Shown in pieces: positions 1 through 7,344 of a stretch of DNA of 32,288 nucleotides (position 1 is its first letter; every line of letters begins with the position of its first letter). Source of the stretch: QHXQ01 sp038322995. GTDB lineage: Bacteria; Acidobacteriota; Blastocatellia; Pyrinomonadales; Pyrinomonadaceae. The stretch covers positions 1 through 32,288 of the forward strand of contig JBBQGM010000058.1 of NCBI GenBank assembly GCA_038322995.1, read 5' to 3'. A program made the position numbers and the translations under genes. The notes beneath the pieces are model-generated. The model was not told the origin of the DNA. It made no database searches and saw only the letters and a program-made list of their open reading frames with translations.

Positions 1-460
1 TTAAAAAGATAAGCGGCACGCCGATGGCGAGGAACATTACGCCCGCAAAAGCCGCGATCCCGAATCCTTTGGGGCGGCTGTATCTTTTGCCCGTCAGCAG
101 GTTGATCTCGCTATAGCCTTCGCGCACTTTCTTGACCTCCGCGTACTGCACGTTGATCAAGCGGTGCATGTCCACTTCGGCGACATCAAAGTTGGTCTCT
201 GAAATATAAGACACCGTGCCGTGCAGATCGTCGCCGTTCTTCAAAAAGACGGTGAGTCTTTCGCCAACGCCGATTTTCCGTACCGTCCGTTTGATCTTCT
301 CCGCCCCTTTATCTAACGGCGCGGGCGGCAGCGCCGGTGCGGCTTGTTGCTCCTGCGCGGGCGGCGGTGCGCTGACCGTCGGCTGCGGCAGCGCCTGCGC
401 GGCGAGCGGCGCAGAGCCAACGGCGAAAGCGAGCAATAAAGTAAGACATGTGCGATACAT
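1..460 (-). CDS. Small exported/membrane hypothetical protein (5' part, runs off the window)
   Basis: An open frame on the minus strand starts at the ATG at 460 and is still open after 153 codons at the window edge, so the C-terminus is missing. The start is supported by a Shine-Dalgarno AAGGAG at 469-474. The product begins with a signal-peptide-like segment (MYRTCLTLLLAFAVGSAPLA). A Pro/Ala/Gln-rich linker follows, then a small basic and beta-rich region around residues 60-110 that includes GERLTVFLKNGDDLHGTV. The visible part ends in a hydrophobic stretch of about 20 residues that looks membrane-spanning. The middle resembles the short SH3/LSm-like barrels common in acidobacterial hypotheticals, but no named family is assigned. 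Likely envelope-located; function unknown. Confidence 0.75.
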   Translation of the reverse strand, partial: MYRTCLTLLLAFAVGSAPLAAQALPQPTVSAPPPAQEQQAAPALPPAPLDKGAEKIKRTVRKIGVGERLTVFLKNGDDLHGTVSYISETNFDVAEVDMHRLINVQYAEVKKVREGYSEINLLTGKRYSRPKGFGIAAFAGVMFLAIGVPLIFL

Positions 461-703
461 GGCATTCACTCCTTAAACTTTAGTTTATCGGGCCGGGCGC
501 GCCCGTGGTTGAACTCTCAACTCTTGCTGTGCAATGCCAGTGCCGCGTATGCAGCGCATCGGCTTGAGGCGCAAAGCTAGCGCCGAGCTTAGCCGCGCGG
601 CTGTTGGTCGCAAACAGGGCGCAGCAAAACTGCGACACATGACGGATGCACCCGCCGCACAGGGCAAGCGGCAATTGAGCGTGTCACATTGCCTGCGGGC
701 GGG

Positions 704-709
704 TATAAT
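704..709 (+). promoter_or_regulatory. Putative -10 box just upstream of the ImmA/IrrE-like gene
   Basis: A perfect TATAAT ends 7 nt before the GTG at 717. No good -35 hexamer lies 16-18 nt upstream; TTGAGC at 675-680 is too far away. Transcription from here would start at or next to the GTG, giving a leaderless or nearly leaderless message. If the first ATG at 774 is the real start, the box would instead leave a leader of about 60 nt. Confidence 0.45.
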
Positions 710-716
710 CAAACTC

Positions 717-1433
717 GTGGAAGAGACAAGCTGGCCGCCAAGTTTTAAGGGCCGACAGTATGAAGTCAGGGCGATGGGCTTGCGCGATTTCGCGGGTCTC
801 CGGCGCGATGACGAGGCGCTCGATCCGTTCGCGCTGGCCCACTTTGCCAAACTCATGGTCGTGGACTTCGCGCAGATCGCGGGCCTGTCGGACGAGACGC
901 GCGCGCATCTGCTCGGCGTCGGGGCGAACGCTTGGTCGGGCGGCACTTGCTCGCGTCCGCTGCCGAACGGTTGGCGCGTCGTGATCCTCAATCCGAAGCA
1001 CGGGCCGGCGCGCAACAACGCGACGTTGATGGAAGAGGTCTGCCACGTCTTTCTCGGCCACAAGGCGAACCGGCTCGCCATCGTCGCGCAGAACCAGCAG
1101 GGCAAGACGGTCGCGCGCGATTACAACGAAGCTGATGAAGAGGCGGCTTACGCGGTCGGCGCGGCGGCGCTCGTGCCTTACGCGGCGTTGCGGCGCTTTG
1201 TCCACAAGGGCCAAACTTCAACCGAGATCGCGCGGCGCTTCAACGTCAGCCGTGAATTGGTCGAGTACCGCATGAAGGTGTCGCGGCTATGGCGCGAGTA
1301 CCGCAGGCAGCACGAGGCGGAGGTTGCCGCCCGCTACGCCCGGCGCAACGAATTTGAGGCGCGTTCGCGCCGGAACGACGCAAGCACAGACGGGCCCAAT
1401 AATCGCAGCGGTAGCCGACATCATGCCGGCTGA
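717..1433 (+). CDS. ImmA/IrrE-family (DUF955) metallopeptidase-like protein with degenerate zinc motif
   Basis: The frame is open from 534, but the family-like region begins at VEETSWPPSFKGRQYEV, so the GTG at 717 (just after a TATAAT) is preferred; ATG 774 is the alternative. The product is about 238 aa. The motif LMEEVCHVFLGH sits where ImmA/IrrE proteins have HExxH: the first zinc-ligand His is replaced by Glu, while the Glu and second His remain. Further on, EEAAYAVGAAALVP and the helix EIARRFNVSRELVEYRMKVS match the family's C-terminal half. ImmA/IrrE proteins usually cleave a partner repressor or regulator, often in mobile elements or stress responses. No HTH or repressor gene is adjacent. 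The next gene overlaps by 11 nt and is primase-like, so the two are probably co-translated. Confidence 0.7.
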   Translation: MEETSWPPSFKGRQYEVRAMGLRDFAGLRRDDEALDPFALAHFAKLMVVDFAQIAGLSDETRAHLLGVGANAWSGGTCSRPLPNGWRVVILNPKHGPARNNATLMEEVCHVFLGHKANRLAIVAQNQQGKTVARDYNEADEEAAYAVGAAALVPYAALRRFVHKGQTSTEIARRFNVSRELVEYRMKVSRLWREYRRQHEAEVAARYARRNEFEARSRRNDASTDGPNNRSGSRHHAG

Positions 1434-2553
1434 CTCGGCGCTAACCCGCCTGCGTGTTTTGCGCGACGACATCAAGCGCGTTATTGATTATCGTTCCTTC
1501 TATCTGCGCTACTGCCCCAACGCGCACCAGTCCGGCGGACGACTGCAAACGCTCTGTCCCATCCCCACGCACAACCACAGCGGCACAGGCCATCCGAGCC
1601 TCTCCATCGATCTCGCGCGTGGCCTCTTTCACTGCTTCTCGCGCGACGAGGGCGGCGACGCGATCACTTTTTATCAACTGATGCACAAGGTCGCGTTCGG
1701 CCGCGCCGTCCGCGAAATGGCGCGCGAGTTGGGCGTGAGCGCGAAACGCGGCCCGCGCGCGCTCGCCTTGCGCGCCGCGCCCGATCCGCCCGACGAAATT
1801 CCACCTGAAACAGAACCGCTCGTACGTGACCGCGTTGCCGCTATCTGTGAGACATTTTTGCAAACGTGCCGCGCCGAAGAACAGACTGAAGGCATCAACT
1901 ATCTCGCGCGGCGCGGCATCGACGTGCGCACGATCAGACATGCCGGTCTCGCCTACTTTCCGCGCCGCGCCTATCGCCGTGTTATGCGCTGCATGCTCGA
2001 TGCGTTCCCGCTCGCGGACTTGCAGCGCAGTGGTCTCTTCAACGCGCGGGCGCACCTGACGTTCTACCGGCATCGCTTGCTCTTCCCCTTCCGCGTCGCC
2101 GGGCGTGCGATCTATTTACAGGCGCGCACGACCGCCGCCGGGGTCGAGCCGCGCTGGCACAACATGCGCGGCGTCGTGCCCTCGCTCTACAACGCGGACG
2201 CGCTCGCCGAACTGTCGCCCGGCCGCATCGTCTATCTCGTCGAAGGCTTCACCGATACGCTCACGCTCGTCGCGCACGGCTTCGCGGCCGTCGGCTTGGT
2301 TGGCGCGGGCGGTCTCAAACCCGAATGGCTTGCGCCGCTCGCGCGCTTCCGTGTCGTCAGCGCGCTTGACCCGGACGCCGCCGGCCGGCGCGCTGCCGCT
2401 GCCTACGCCGAACTTTTCGCCGCGCGGGGCTTGCACCTCGCGCGCATCACGCTTGCCGCCGACATCAACGATTTCTTTCGCCATCACCCGACCGCCGCTG
2501 TCGAACTGGAGCTGTTGACAGAAGCGGCGTTGGAAAACGTCAGTAGCCCATAG
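1423..2553 (+). CDS. CHC2 zinc-finger/TOPRIM primase-like protein
   Basis: Start chosen at the ATG at 1423, which overlaps the end of the ImmA/IrrE-like gene by 11 nt (coupled translation); the frame itself opens further upstream. The product is 376 aa, much shorter than a housekeeping DnaG. Residues about 31-85 form a CHC2-like zinc finger, with C45-x4-H50 and C71 followed by GGDAITFYQLM. The usual fourth ligand (second Cys of the CxxC pair) is missing, as in some phage or plasmid primases. Residues about 265-350 are TOPRIM-like: VEGFTDTLTLV carries the catalytic Glu, DPDAAG the DxD, and DINDFF is typical of the domain's end. It lacks the DnaB-binding C-terminal domain. Probable role: primer synthesis for an element, or a nucleic-acid enzyme of unknown role. 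Confidence 0.72.
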   Translation: MPADSALTRLRVLRDDIKRVIDYRSFYLRYCPNAHQSGGRLQTLCPIPTHNHSGTGHPSLSIDLARGLFHCFSRDEGGDAITFYQLMHKVAFGRAVREMARELGVSAKRGPRALALRAAPDPPDEIPPETEPLVRDRVAAICETFLQTCRAEEQTEGINYLARRGIDVRTIRHAGLAYFPRRAYRRVMRCMLDAFPLADLQRSGLFNARAHLTFYRHRLLFPFRVAGRAIYLQARTTAAGVEPRWHNMRGVVPSLYNADALAELSPGRIVYLVEGFTDTLTLVAHGFAAVGLVGAGGLKPEWLAPLARFRVVSALDPDAAGRRAAAAYAELFAARGLHLARITLAADINDFFRHHPTAAVELELLTEAALENVSSP

Positions 2554-2652
2554 TCAGTCGTCCGGCGTTCTTTGTCCCCTCCGTTGCAAGGTTTCTGTCT
2601 GCGTGTTGACCCGTCAAAGCGCAACTGACAACTGATTACGGACAACAGACAG
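2553..2652. repeat. Decayed heptamer repeats in inverted arrangement
   Basis: The gap between the primase-like and phosphatase genes holds two arms with 7-nt periodicity. The right arm has four heptamers starting at 2622, 2629, 2636 and 2643 (CAACTGA twice, then TTACGGA, CAACAGA). The left arm at 2553-2580 reads as degenerate complements (GTCAGTC, GTCCGGC, GTTCTTT, GTCCCCT). CTGTCTG (2595-2601) and CAGACAG (2646-2652) are exact complements, and TTGAC/GTCAA (2606-2617) lies between them. It resembles the array at 4506-4620. Confidence 0.6.
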
Positions 2653-2661
2653 CTTTTCCTC

Positions 2662-2667
2662 TATAAT
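2662..2667 (+). promoter_or_regulatory. Putative -10 box for the GAF-PP2C phosphatase
   Basis: A perfect TATAAT lies 17 nt upstream of the ATG at 2685. No clear -35 was found; TTACGG at 2636-2641 would need a 20-nt spacer and is itself part of the heptamer array. If used, the leader is only about 10 nt, too short for a normal Shine-Dalgarno, and none is visible. Confidence 0.4.
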
Positions 2668-2684
2668 CTCTCATTCGGATCGTT

Positions 2685-3998
2685 ATGACGGAGCCTCTCG
2701 ATAAAGTTGTGGTTAGCGAGCCGGCGGTGAAATTGACCGTCGAGGCGAAGCTGCGGCTGTTGCTCGACATCACGAAAAAGATCAGCCGCTCCCTCGATGT
2801 GGATGAGGTCTTGAATCTCGTGATGGAGACGCTCAGTTCGCTTATTCATTATGACGCGGCCGGGATTTACATCGTCGAGCGCGGGCAGAAGCGCGACGGG
2901 CACGATACCGAACCCGGCGCGTTGCGTGGCTTCAGCACGACATCTGTGCGTGGGTACGACATAGACGAGTTGACCGAGTTGCATTTGAAGGTCGGCGAGG
3001 GCTTGATCGGCTTTGTTGCGCAGACCGGCGAGCCCATTATCGTGCAGGACGTGAGCAAGGATAAACGCTACATCAACGCGCGGGTCGAGACCTGCTCGGA
3101 GATGATCGCGCCCATCATCTCGAACGAGGAAGTGATCGGCGTCTTCGATCTCGAAAGCGATTGCCTGGACTCATACACCAACGCCGATCTCGACATCTTA
3201 TTGCTGCTTGCTTCGCAAGTCGCGATCATTATCGAGAAGGCGATGCTGCACGAGCAGTTGCTGGAGAAACGGCGGCTCGAAGCGCAGCTTGAGATCGCGC
3301 GCCAGGTGCAGCTCGAACTCTTGCCGGCGCGCGACCCCGAACTCGTCGGCTTCGACATCAGCGCCTACAACTTCTCGACCGAAGAAGTCTCCGGTGACTA
3401 TTACGATTTCGTCAAAATCCACGACGACCTGCTCGGTCTCGTCATCGCCGACGTGTCCGGCAAAGGCGTGCCCGCCGCCCTGCTCATGGCCTTCTTGCGC
3501 GCTTCCTTACGCGCTGCGTTGCACATTGGCTACGCGCCCAGCGTCTCAATGGCGAAGGTCAACTATTTGCTCTGGGAGTCGATTCAGAATCACCAGTTCG
3601 TCACGGCCTTCTACGGTGTGCTAGACGCGACCAACAAGACGCTCGCGTACGCCAACGCCGGGCATAATCCGCCGCTGCTCTTGGACGCCGACGGGCGGGT
3701 GCGCTTCATCGAGCGCGGCGGCATCCCGCTCGGCATGTTCCGCGACACGCGCTATTACGAATACTATTTACCAATTGAAGCGGGCCAAGTGCTGGCGCTC
3801 TACACGGACGGGATCGTCGAAGCTACAAACGCCGCCGGGGAAGAATATGGACGCGACCGCCTAGCGCAGCAGGTGCTGGCGGGCCGGGCGTTGCGCGCGA
3901 AAGAGCTAATTAAATTTATTCACGCGGACATGCTTGATTGGACGGACGGGCGTGGCGCGGGCGACGACGTAACCTTCGTCATCGTAAAGGCGGAATAG
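2685..3998 (+). CDS. GAF-domain PP2C-type serine phosphatase (RsbU/SpoIIE family)
   Basis: A 437-aa cytoplasmic protein. Residues about 25-180 form a GAF sensor domain (LLDITKKISRSLDVDEVLNLV, then GEGLIGFVAQTGEPIIVQDV). A helical linker rich in Glu/Leu/Arg (EKRRLEAQLEIARQVQLELL) leads into a PP2C/SpoIIE phosphatase domain from about 225 to the end. Metal-binding and catalytic motifs are visible: EEVSGDYYDF, VIADVSGKGVPAALLM, YANAGHNPPLL, LYTDGIVEATN and a final GDDVTFVIVK. Such proteins dephosphorylate STAS anti-sigma-factor antagonists and so control alternative sigma factors or second-messenger output, with the GAF domain sensing a small ligand or redox state. No anti-sigma or STAS partner lies in the window. 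The frame is intact and of usual length. Confidence 0.92.
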   Translation: MTEPLDKVVVSEPAVKLTVEAKLRLLLDITKKISRSLDVDEVLNLVMETLSSLIHYDAAGIYIVERGQKRDGHDTEPGALRGFSTTSVRGYDIDELTELHLKVGEGLIGFVAQTGEPIIVQDVSKDKRYINARVETCSEMIAPIISNEEVIGVFDLESDCLDSYTNADLDILLLLASQVAIIIEKAMLHEQLLEKRRLEAQLEIARQVQLELLPARDPELVGFDISAYNFSTEEVSGDYYDFVKIHDDLLGLVIADVSGKGVPAALLMAFLRASLRAALHIGYAPSVSMAKVNYLLWESIQNHQFVTAFYGVLDATNKTLAYANAGHNPPLLLDADGRVRFIERGGIPLGMFRDTRYYEYYLPIEAGQVLALYTDGIVEATNAAGEEYGRDRLAQQVLAGRALRAKELIKFIHADMLDWTDGRGAGDDVTFVIVKAE

Positions 3999-4008
3999 GG
4001 GAAATAAT

Positions 4009-4072
4009 GAAGCCGGCATGAGAACGATGAATTGCAGCACTGTATTTGACCCATCATTCTCATGCCGCCTTC
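4009..4072. repeat. 20-bp imperfect inverted repeat between convergent genes
   Basis: Arms 4009-4028 and 4053-4072 match at 18 of 20 positions, with a 24-nt loop. It lies 11 nt after the phosphatase stop and 11 nt before the end of the convergent small gene, so it could act as a bidirectional transcript end. There is no T-tract, so a classical intrinsic terminator is not certain. It may belong to the wider set of intergenic hairpins in this window, though its arms are not visibly periodic. Confidence 0.7.
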
Positions 4073-4082
4073 AGCCTGCTCT

Positions 4083-4340
4083 TCAGTGCGCGGTCGGATG
4101 TTCGTGCGCATAGTCGCCGCCGGGCGCGAGCGGGGCACGATAGCGGCCGTAGTTGAACGCGGCTTCGGGTTCGCCGAAGGCGTAGATGTCGAAGCCGTAA
4201 GCGTCGAAGTAGGCGGTTAAGTCGTTCTCAGCGTGCATAAAGATGGCCGGTTGGTAGCCTGCGTCAACGCGAATTTCCAGCAACCGCTCAATCACTTCGA
4301 GCGGCGCAAACTCTCTGATCGGATCTCGGTAAGTTGCCAT
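4083..4340 (-). CDS. Small acidic hypothetical protein
   Basis: An 85-aa frame starting at ATG 4340 with an AGGAGG-like Shine-Dalgarno about 12 nt upstream (complement of 4351-4358), which favours a real gene. The product is acidic and aromatic-rich (FDAYGFDIYAFGEPEAAFNYGRY) with a His-containing tail. It shows no signal peptide, membrane segment or recognised motif. It is convergent with the phosphatase gene and separated from it by the inverted repeat at 4009-4072. The family is not recognised. Its soluble acidic composition would fit a small regulatory or immunity-like protein, but nothing in the context supports a specific role. Confidence 0.6.
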   Translation of the reverse strand: MATYRDPIREFAPLEVIERLLEIRVDAGYQPAIFMHAENDLTAYFDAYGFDIYAFGEPEAAFNYGRYRAPLAPGGDYAHEHPTAH

Positions 4341-4381
4341 CGCTTAATCTCGCCTCCTGTTCTTTTGACGCCGCCGGCGCG

Positions 4382-4421
4382 CGCAAGGTTTCAATTAAAA
4401 ACTTGCGGCGCATCGTGCGCC
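4382..4421. repeat. Two small overlapping hairpins in the divergent intergenic region
   Basis: CGCAAG (4382-4387) pairs with CTTGCG (4402-4407) around an AT-rich loop. Immediately after it, GGCGCA (4407-4412) pairs with TGCGCC (4416-4421) around a 3-nt loop. They sit in the 289-nt gap upstream of both the small hypothetical gene and the PilT-like gene. They could be leader or operator structures; no function is assigned. Confidence 0.35.
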
Positions 4422-4505
4422 ATGCCTACACTAAGATGTACGCCGCGTCTGGCGCGTTGGTTTGCGCGCGGCGTCTCATTTTAATCGCAAGCATGACAAA
4501 AGCGT

Positions 4506-4620
4506 GTCCGTCATAAGTGGTTAGTTGGCCGTTATGCTGCCGGCCAGTGTTACACGTTAATGATGAAGCCGCTAACCAACAACACAAACAAGCAATGACC
4601 ACGGACAACTGACCAATAAC
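4506..4620. repeat. Inverted arrays of degenerate heptamers (GTCAGTT type)
   Basis: The left arm at 4506-4533 reads GTCCGTC, ATAAGTG, GTTAGTT, GGCCGTT. The right arm at 4572-4620 reads in sevens on the complementary pattern, including CAATGAC, CACGGAC, AACTGAC and CAATAAC from 4593. GTCCGT (4506-4511) is exactly complementary to ACGGAC (4601-4606), and GGTTAG in the left arm to CTAACC in the right. The array ends 9 nt before the ATG of the PilT-like gene, so its promoter must lie in or near the repeat. No clear -35/-10 pair was found there. Confidence 0.6.
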
Positions 4621-4629
4621 AAATCTTTT

Positions 4630-5811
4630 ATGAGCACACTGCCGCCGCAAGCAATAACGAGCGCCCCGATGAATTTTCTGGACGTGCTGGGCACGATGCT
4701 CGCCACCTCCGATAAAGTGAGCGACCTCATCTTCTCGCCGGGCCGCCCGCCGCAGATCGAATTGATGGGCCAGCTCCAGGGCGTTACCGTGCCGGGGTTG
4801 GATAAGCTGACACCGGCGCACACGCACGGCATCGCCAAACTGCTCGTCACCAATCATCCGGTAGCCGCCGAGAATCTGGAAAAATTCGGCGCGACGGACG
4901 TGTCGTTCAGCGCGCCCGGCGTCTCGCGTTTCCGCGTCAACATCTTCATGCAGCGCGGCACGCACGCTATCGTCATGCGCGTCATCCCGAACCGCCCGCC
5001 GCAGTGGAGCGACTTCAATCTACCCATTCAACTCAAGGACATTGCCGATCTGAAGAACGGGCTGGTGCTGGTAACGGGGCCGACCGGCAGCGGCAAATCA
5101 ACCACGCTCGCCGCTATCATCGATCTCATCAACGACACGAAGGCCTATCACATCGTCACCATCGAAGACCCGATTGAGTTCCTGCATATGCACCAGCGGG
5201 CGACCATCCACCAGCGCGAATTGCATTCCGACACGCCGAGCTTTGCGCTGGCCTTGCGCGCCGCGCTCAGGCAAGCGCCGAAGGTGATCCTCGTCGGCGA
5301 GATGCGCGACCGCGAGACGATTGAGGTCGCGCTTGAAGCCGCCGAAACGGGGCATCTTGTCCTCTCCACCTTGCACACGATTGATGCTTCCAAGACAGTT
5401 GACCGCATCATCGGCGTCTTCCCGAAGAACGAAGAGGCGGCCATCCGCGGGCGGCTCGCGCAGACGTTTCGCTTCATCGTCTCGCAACGGCTCATCCCGC
5501 GTGCGGACAATGGCGGGCGCATTGCCGCCATCGAGATTTTGAAGTCCACCGCGCGCACACGCGAATACATGGAGCGCGGCGAGTCCGAGGGCAAGTCGCT
5601 CGTGGACGCGATGGATCAAGGCGAACTGGAAGGCATGCAGACGTTCGACGGCGTGCTGGAAAATCTGATCCGTGCCAATGTGGTCAATAAAGAAGAAGGG
5701 TTGCTGTACGCCAGCAACTCCGGCAATCTTCAGTTGCGCCTGAGCGACCACGCCAGCCCGGCCCCGCCAGCCGCGCCGGGCGGCTCAATGCTCGACATGC
5801 TTGATCGCTGA
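4630..5811 (+). CDS. pilT: Type IV pilus retraction ATPase, PilT/PilU-like
   Basis: A 393-aa secretion-type ATPase that powers pilus retraction (twitching motility, surface sensing, DNA uptake) at the inner-membrane base of type IV pili. Walker A is GPTGSGKST at residues 150-158. The Asp box is TIEDPIEFLH (about 177-186), followed by the Walker B region VILVGEMRDRETIEVALEAA and the His box TGHLVLSTLHT. These are diagnostic for the PilT family. The C-terminus has GMQTFDGVLENLI and lacks the AIRNLIREGKTHQ-type region of classical PilT, so it is closer to PilU. ATG 4630 is used; the ATG at 4669 (MNFLDVLGTML) is a possible alternative because the first residues are low-complexity. No other pilus gene is nearby. 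The following gene starts 58 nt downstream. Confidence 0.9.
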   Translation: MSTLPPQAITSAPMNFLDVLGTMLATSDKVSDLIFSPGRPPQIELMGQLQGVTVPGLDKLTPAHTHGIAKLLVTNHPVAAENLEKFGATDVSFSAPGVSRFRVNIFMQRGTHAIVMRVIPNRPPQWSDFNLPIQLKDIADLKNGLVLVTGPTGSGKSTTLAAIIDLINDTKAYHIVTIEDPIEFLHMHQRATIHQRELHSDTPSFALALRAALRQAPKVILVGEMRDRETIEVALEAAETGHLVLSTLHTIDASKTVDRIIGVFPKNEEAAIRGRLAQTFRFIVSQRLIPRADNGGRIAAIEILKSTARTREYMERGESEGKSLVDAMDQGELEGMQTFDGVLENLIRANVVNKEEGLLYASNSGNLQLRLSDHASPAPPAAPGGSMLDMLDR

Positions 5812-5869
5812 CCACGGTGCGCAAATTTGCCGGCATCGTAGCGCCTCCGCCGCGCGTCTAACCCAGACT

Positions 5870-7219
5870 ATGCGGACGCGGGGCTGGCCTATTCTGTTTT
5901 TCCTGTTCTCACTCGGCGTGCTGGCGTTCGCGCTCGCCTGCGGGCGTAAGTCCACGACCGCGCCACGTAGCAACAGCGCGGCCGCCATAACCACTCTACC
6001 TGAAATTACACATACGTTGACGCCGTTGCCTGCGCGCCCGCTCGCGCCGAAGTTGCAGCGCGTCCGCGACCGTGTGTTGCGTGCGGCGGCGGCGACACGC
6101 GCGTTAACCTGGTTGAGCGCGCCGGGCATGATTGAGTTGACCGGTTGGGAGTACGGCACACGCACGCGGGAGATGGCGGACGCGCTCGGCGGCGAAGAGT
6201 TGCGCCCGCTGAGTCGGCTGGCGGTAGCGGGTGGGATGCTGCCCGCCGGGACTGATCTGGCCACGCTGGCCGCGAGTTTCGCCGCCGCCTCCGCAGGCGC
6301 AACCTATTCGCCGGTTGACAAGCAAGTCTTATTGCTCGCCGACCCGCAGGGCCAAGCGCCTACGAGCGATTCGCTGCTGGCGCACGAGTTCGTCCACGCG
6401 CTGCAAGATCAGCACTTCGATCTGTTAAAGCTGTTGCTGGTGCGGCCGTATAACTTCGATCACGAGGAAGCGCTCTTCGCCGTCATCGAAGGCGATGCGA
6501 TGGACGTGCAGCGGCGACTGGAACAAGGCGACGCCTGGACGCGCCGCCCGCTCGACGACGTAGCCCGCGCCGAAGACGAACGGTTCGCCGCGTATCGCAA
6601 AGAGGTGGGGGCGCTCTTCCCGCCGCTCCTGACGGAAACTTTTATCTTTCGTTACCGCGACGGCGTGCGTTTCGTCGAAGCCGTCCGGCGCAAAGGGGGC
6701 GTGCCGGCCGTGGACGCGCTCTTTCGTCGCCCGCCCGCGTCAAGCGAACAAATTCTGCACCCGGAAAAGTATTTCGCGGATGAACAACCGCGTGCGGCTG
6801 CGCTGGACGAACAGGGCTTCGCGGCGCGCGGCTGGCACGTTGTGACAGCCACACCGCTCGGCGAGATCGGCGTGCGTGGGCTACTGCTCGGCGCGCTGTC
6901 GGCGAAAGATGCCGCCCGCGCCGCCGCCGGTTGGGGCGGCGATTGCGCCTATCTATTGGAGCGCACGGACAGCGCGCCGCTTTTCGTCTGGCAAACCGTT
7001 TGGGATAAAGCCGAAGACGCCGAAGAATTCTTTCGTGGCTACAATGCGCTGAGCAGGCGCACGGCGCAGCCGGTTGCACAGTCTGATCCCGCGCAGACGA
7101 TCTGGCGCGACGCTACCCGTGCCACCCTCGTGCGGCGCGAGGGCGATACGGTCGTCATTATTCGTGGTGCGGCGGCCGACGTGCAAGACGCGGCCCCGCG
7201 TGCGGCCGCGCAAAAATAA
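5870..7219 (+). CDS. Exported gluzincin-like zinc metallopeptidase
   Basis: Start chosen at ATG 5870, giving 449 aa. The frame is open from 5801, but that would put 23 polar residues before the signal segment. The N-terminus is basic then hydrophobic (RTRGWPILFFLFSLGVLAFA) and ends at a Cys before GRKSTTAP, so it is either an imperfect lipoprotein signal or a membrane anchor. A metallopeptidase motif HEFVHALQDQHFDL begins at H172; H172 and H176 are the likely zinc ligands and E173 the general base. E207 in VIEGDAMDV, 31 residues on, fits the third ligand of gluzincin peptidases. The HExxHALQDQ form recurs in uncharacterised bacterial and archaeal surface proteins. Substrate unknown. It probably shares a transcript with the pilT-like gene, suggesting an envelope role. 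Confidence 0.7.
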   Translation: MRTRGWPILFFLFSLGVLAFALACGRKSTTAPRSNSAAAITTLPEITHTLTPLPARPLAPKLQRVRDRVLRAAAATRALTWLSAPGMIELTGWEYGTRTREMADALGGEELRPLSRLAVAGGMLPAGTDLATLAASFAAASAGATYSPVDKQVLLLADPQGQAPTSDSLLAHEFVHALQDQHFDLLKLLLVRPYNFDHEEALFAVIEGDAMDVQRRLEQGDAWTRRPLDDVARAEDERFAAYRKEVGALFPPLLTETFIFRYRDGVRFVEAVRRKGGVPAVDALFRRPPASSEQILHPEKYFADEQPRAAALDEQGFAARGWHVVTATPLGEIGVRGLLLGALSAKDAARAAAGWGGDCAYLLERTDSAPLFVWQTVWDKAEDAEEFFRGYNALSRRTAQPVAQSDPAQTIWRDATRATLVRREGDTVVIIRGAAADVQDAAPRAAAQK

Positions 7220-7252
7220 ACTTGGTTGCGCAAATGACGCGTGCCCTGTCTC

Positions 7253-7282
7253 TTGAAGCGGAGGCGGCGCGAGGTGTATGCT
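7253..7282 (+). promoter_or_regulatory. Putative promoter of the FecR-domain gene
   Basis: TTGAAG (7253-7258) and TATGCT (7277-7282) are separated by 18 nt. This sits 62 nt upstream of the ATG at 7345, which has its own Shine-Dalgarno, so the FecR gene can be transcribed independently of the peptidase gene upstream. Confidence 0.5.
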
Positions 7283-7344
7283 GTGCGCGGTTAACGCAAA
7301 ATTCGCTCAAACGATACGGCCCATCTGAAAAGGAGATAGTTGTT

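Noticed and set aside
485..524. GGGCGCGCCC palindrome and GTTGA/TCAAC repeat upstream of the first gene
   Set aside because: Short and GC-biased; no repeat elsewhere and no clear promoter to make them operators.
485..1214. Minus-strand ORFs opposite the ImmA/IrrE-like gene
   Set aside because: They are antisense to the recognisable family motif and are Arg-rich shadows; the N-terminal extension of the sense frame from 534 to 717 also lacks family similarity.
1441..2073. 210-codon minus-strand ORF opposite the primase-like gene
   Set aside because: Antisense to CHC2/TOPRIM-bearing sequence and without motifs.
4426..4965. 179-codon minus-strand ORF overlapping the pilT start
   Set aside because: Its N-terminal part is complementary to the conserved pilT start and the rest is translated repeat DNA; no ribosome-binding site.
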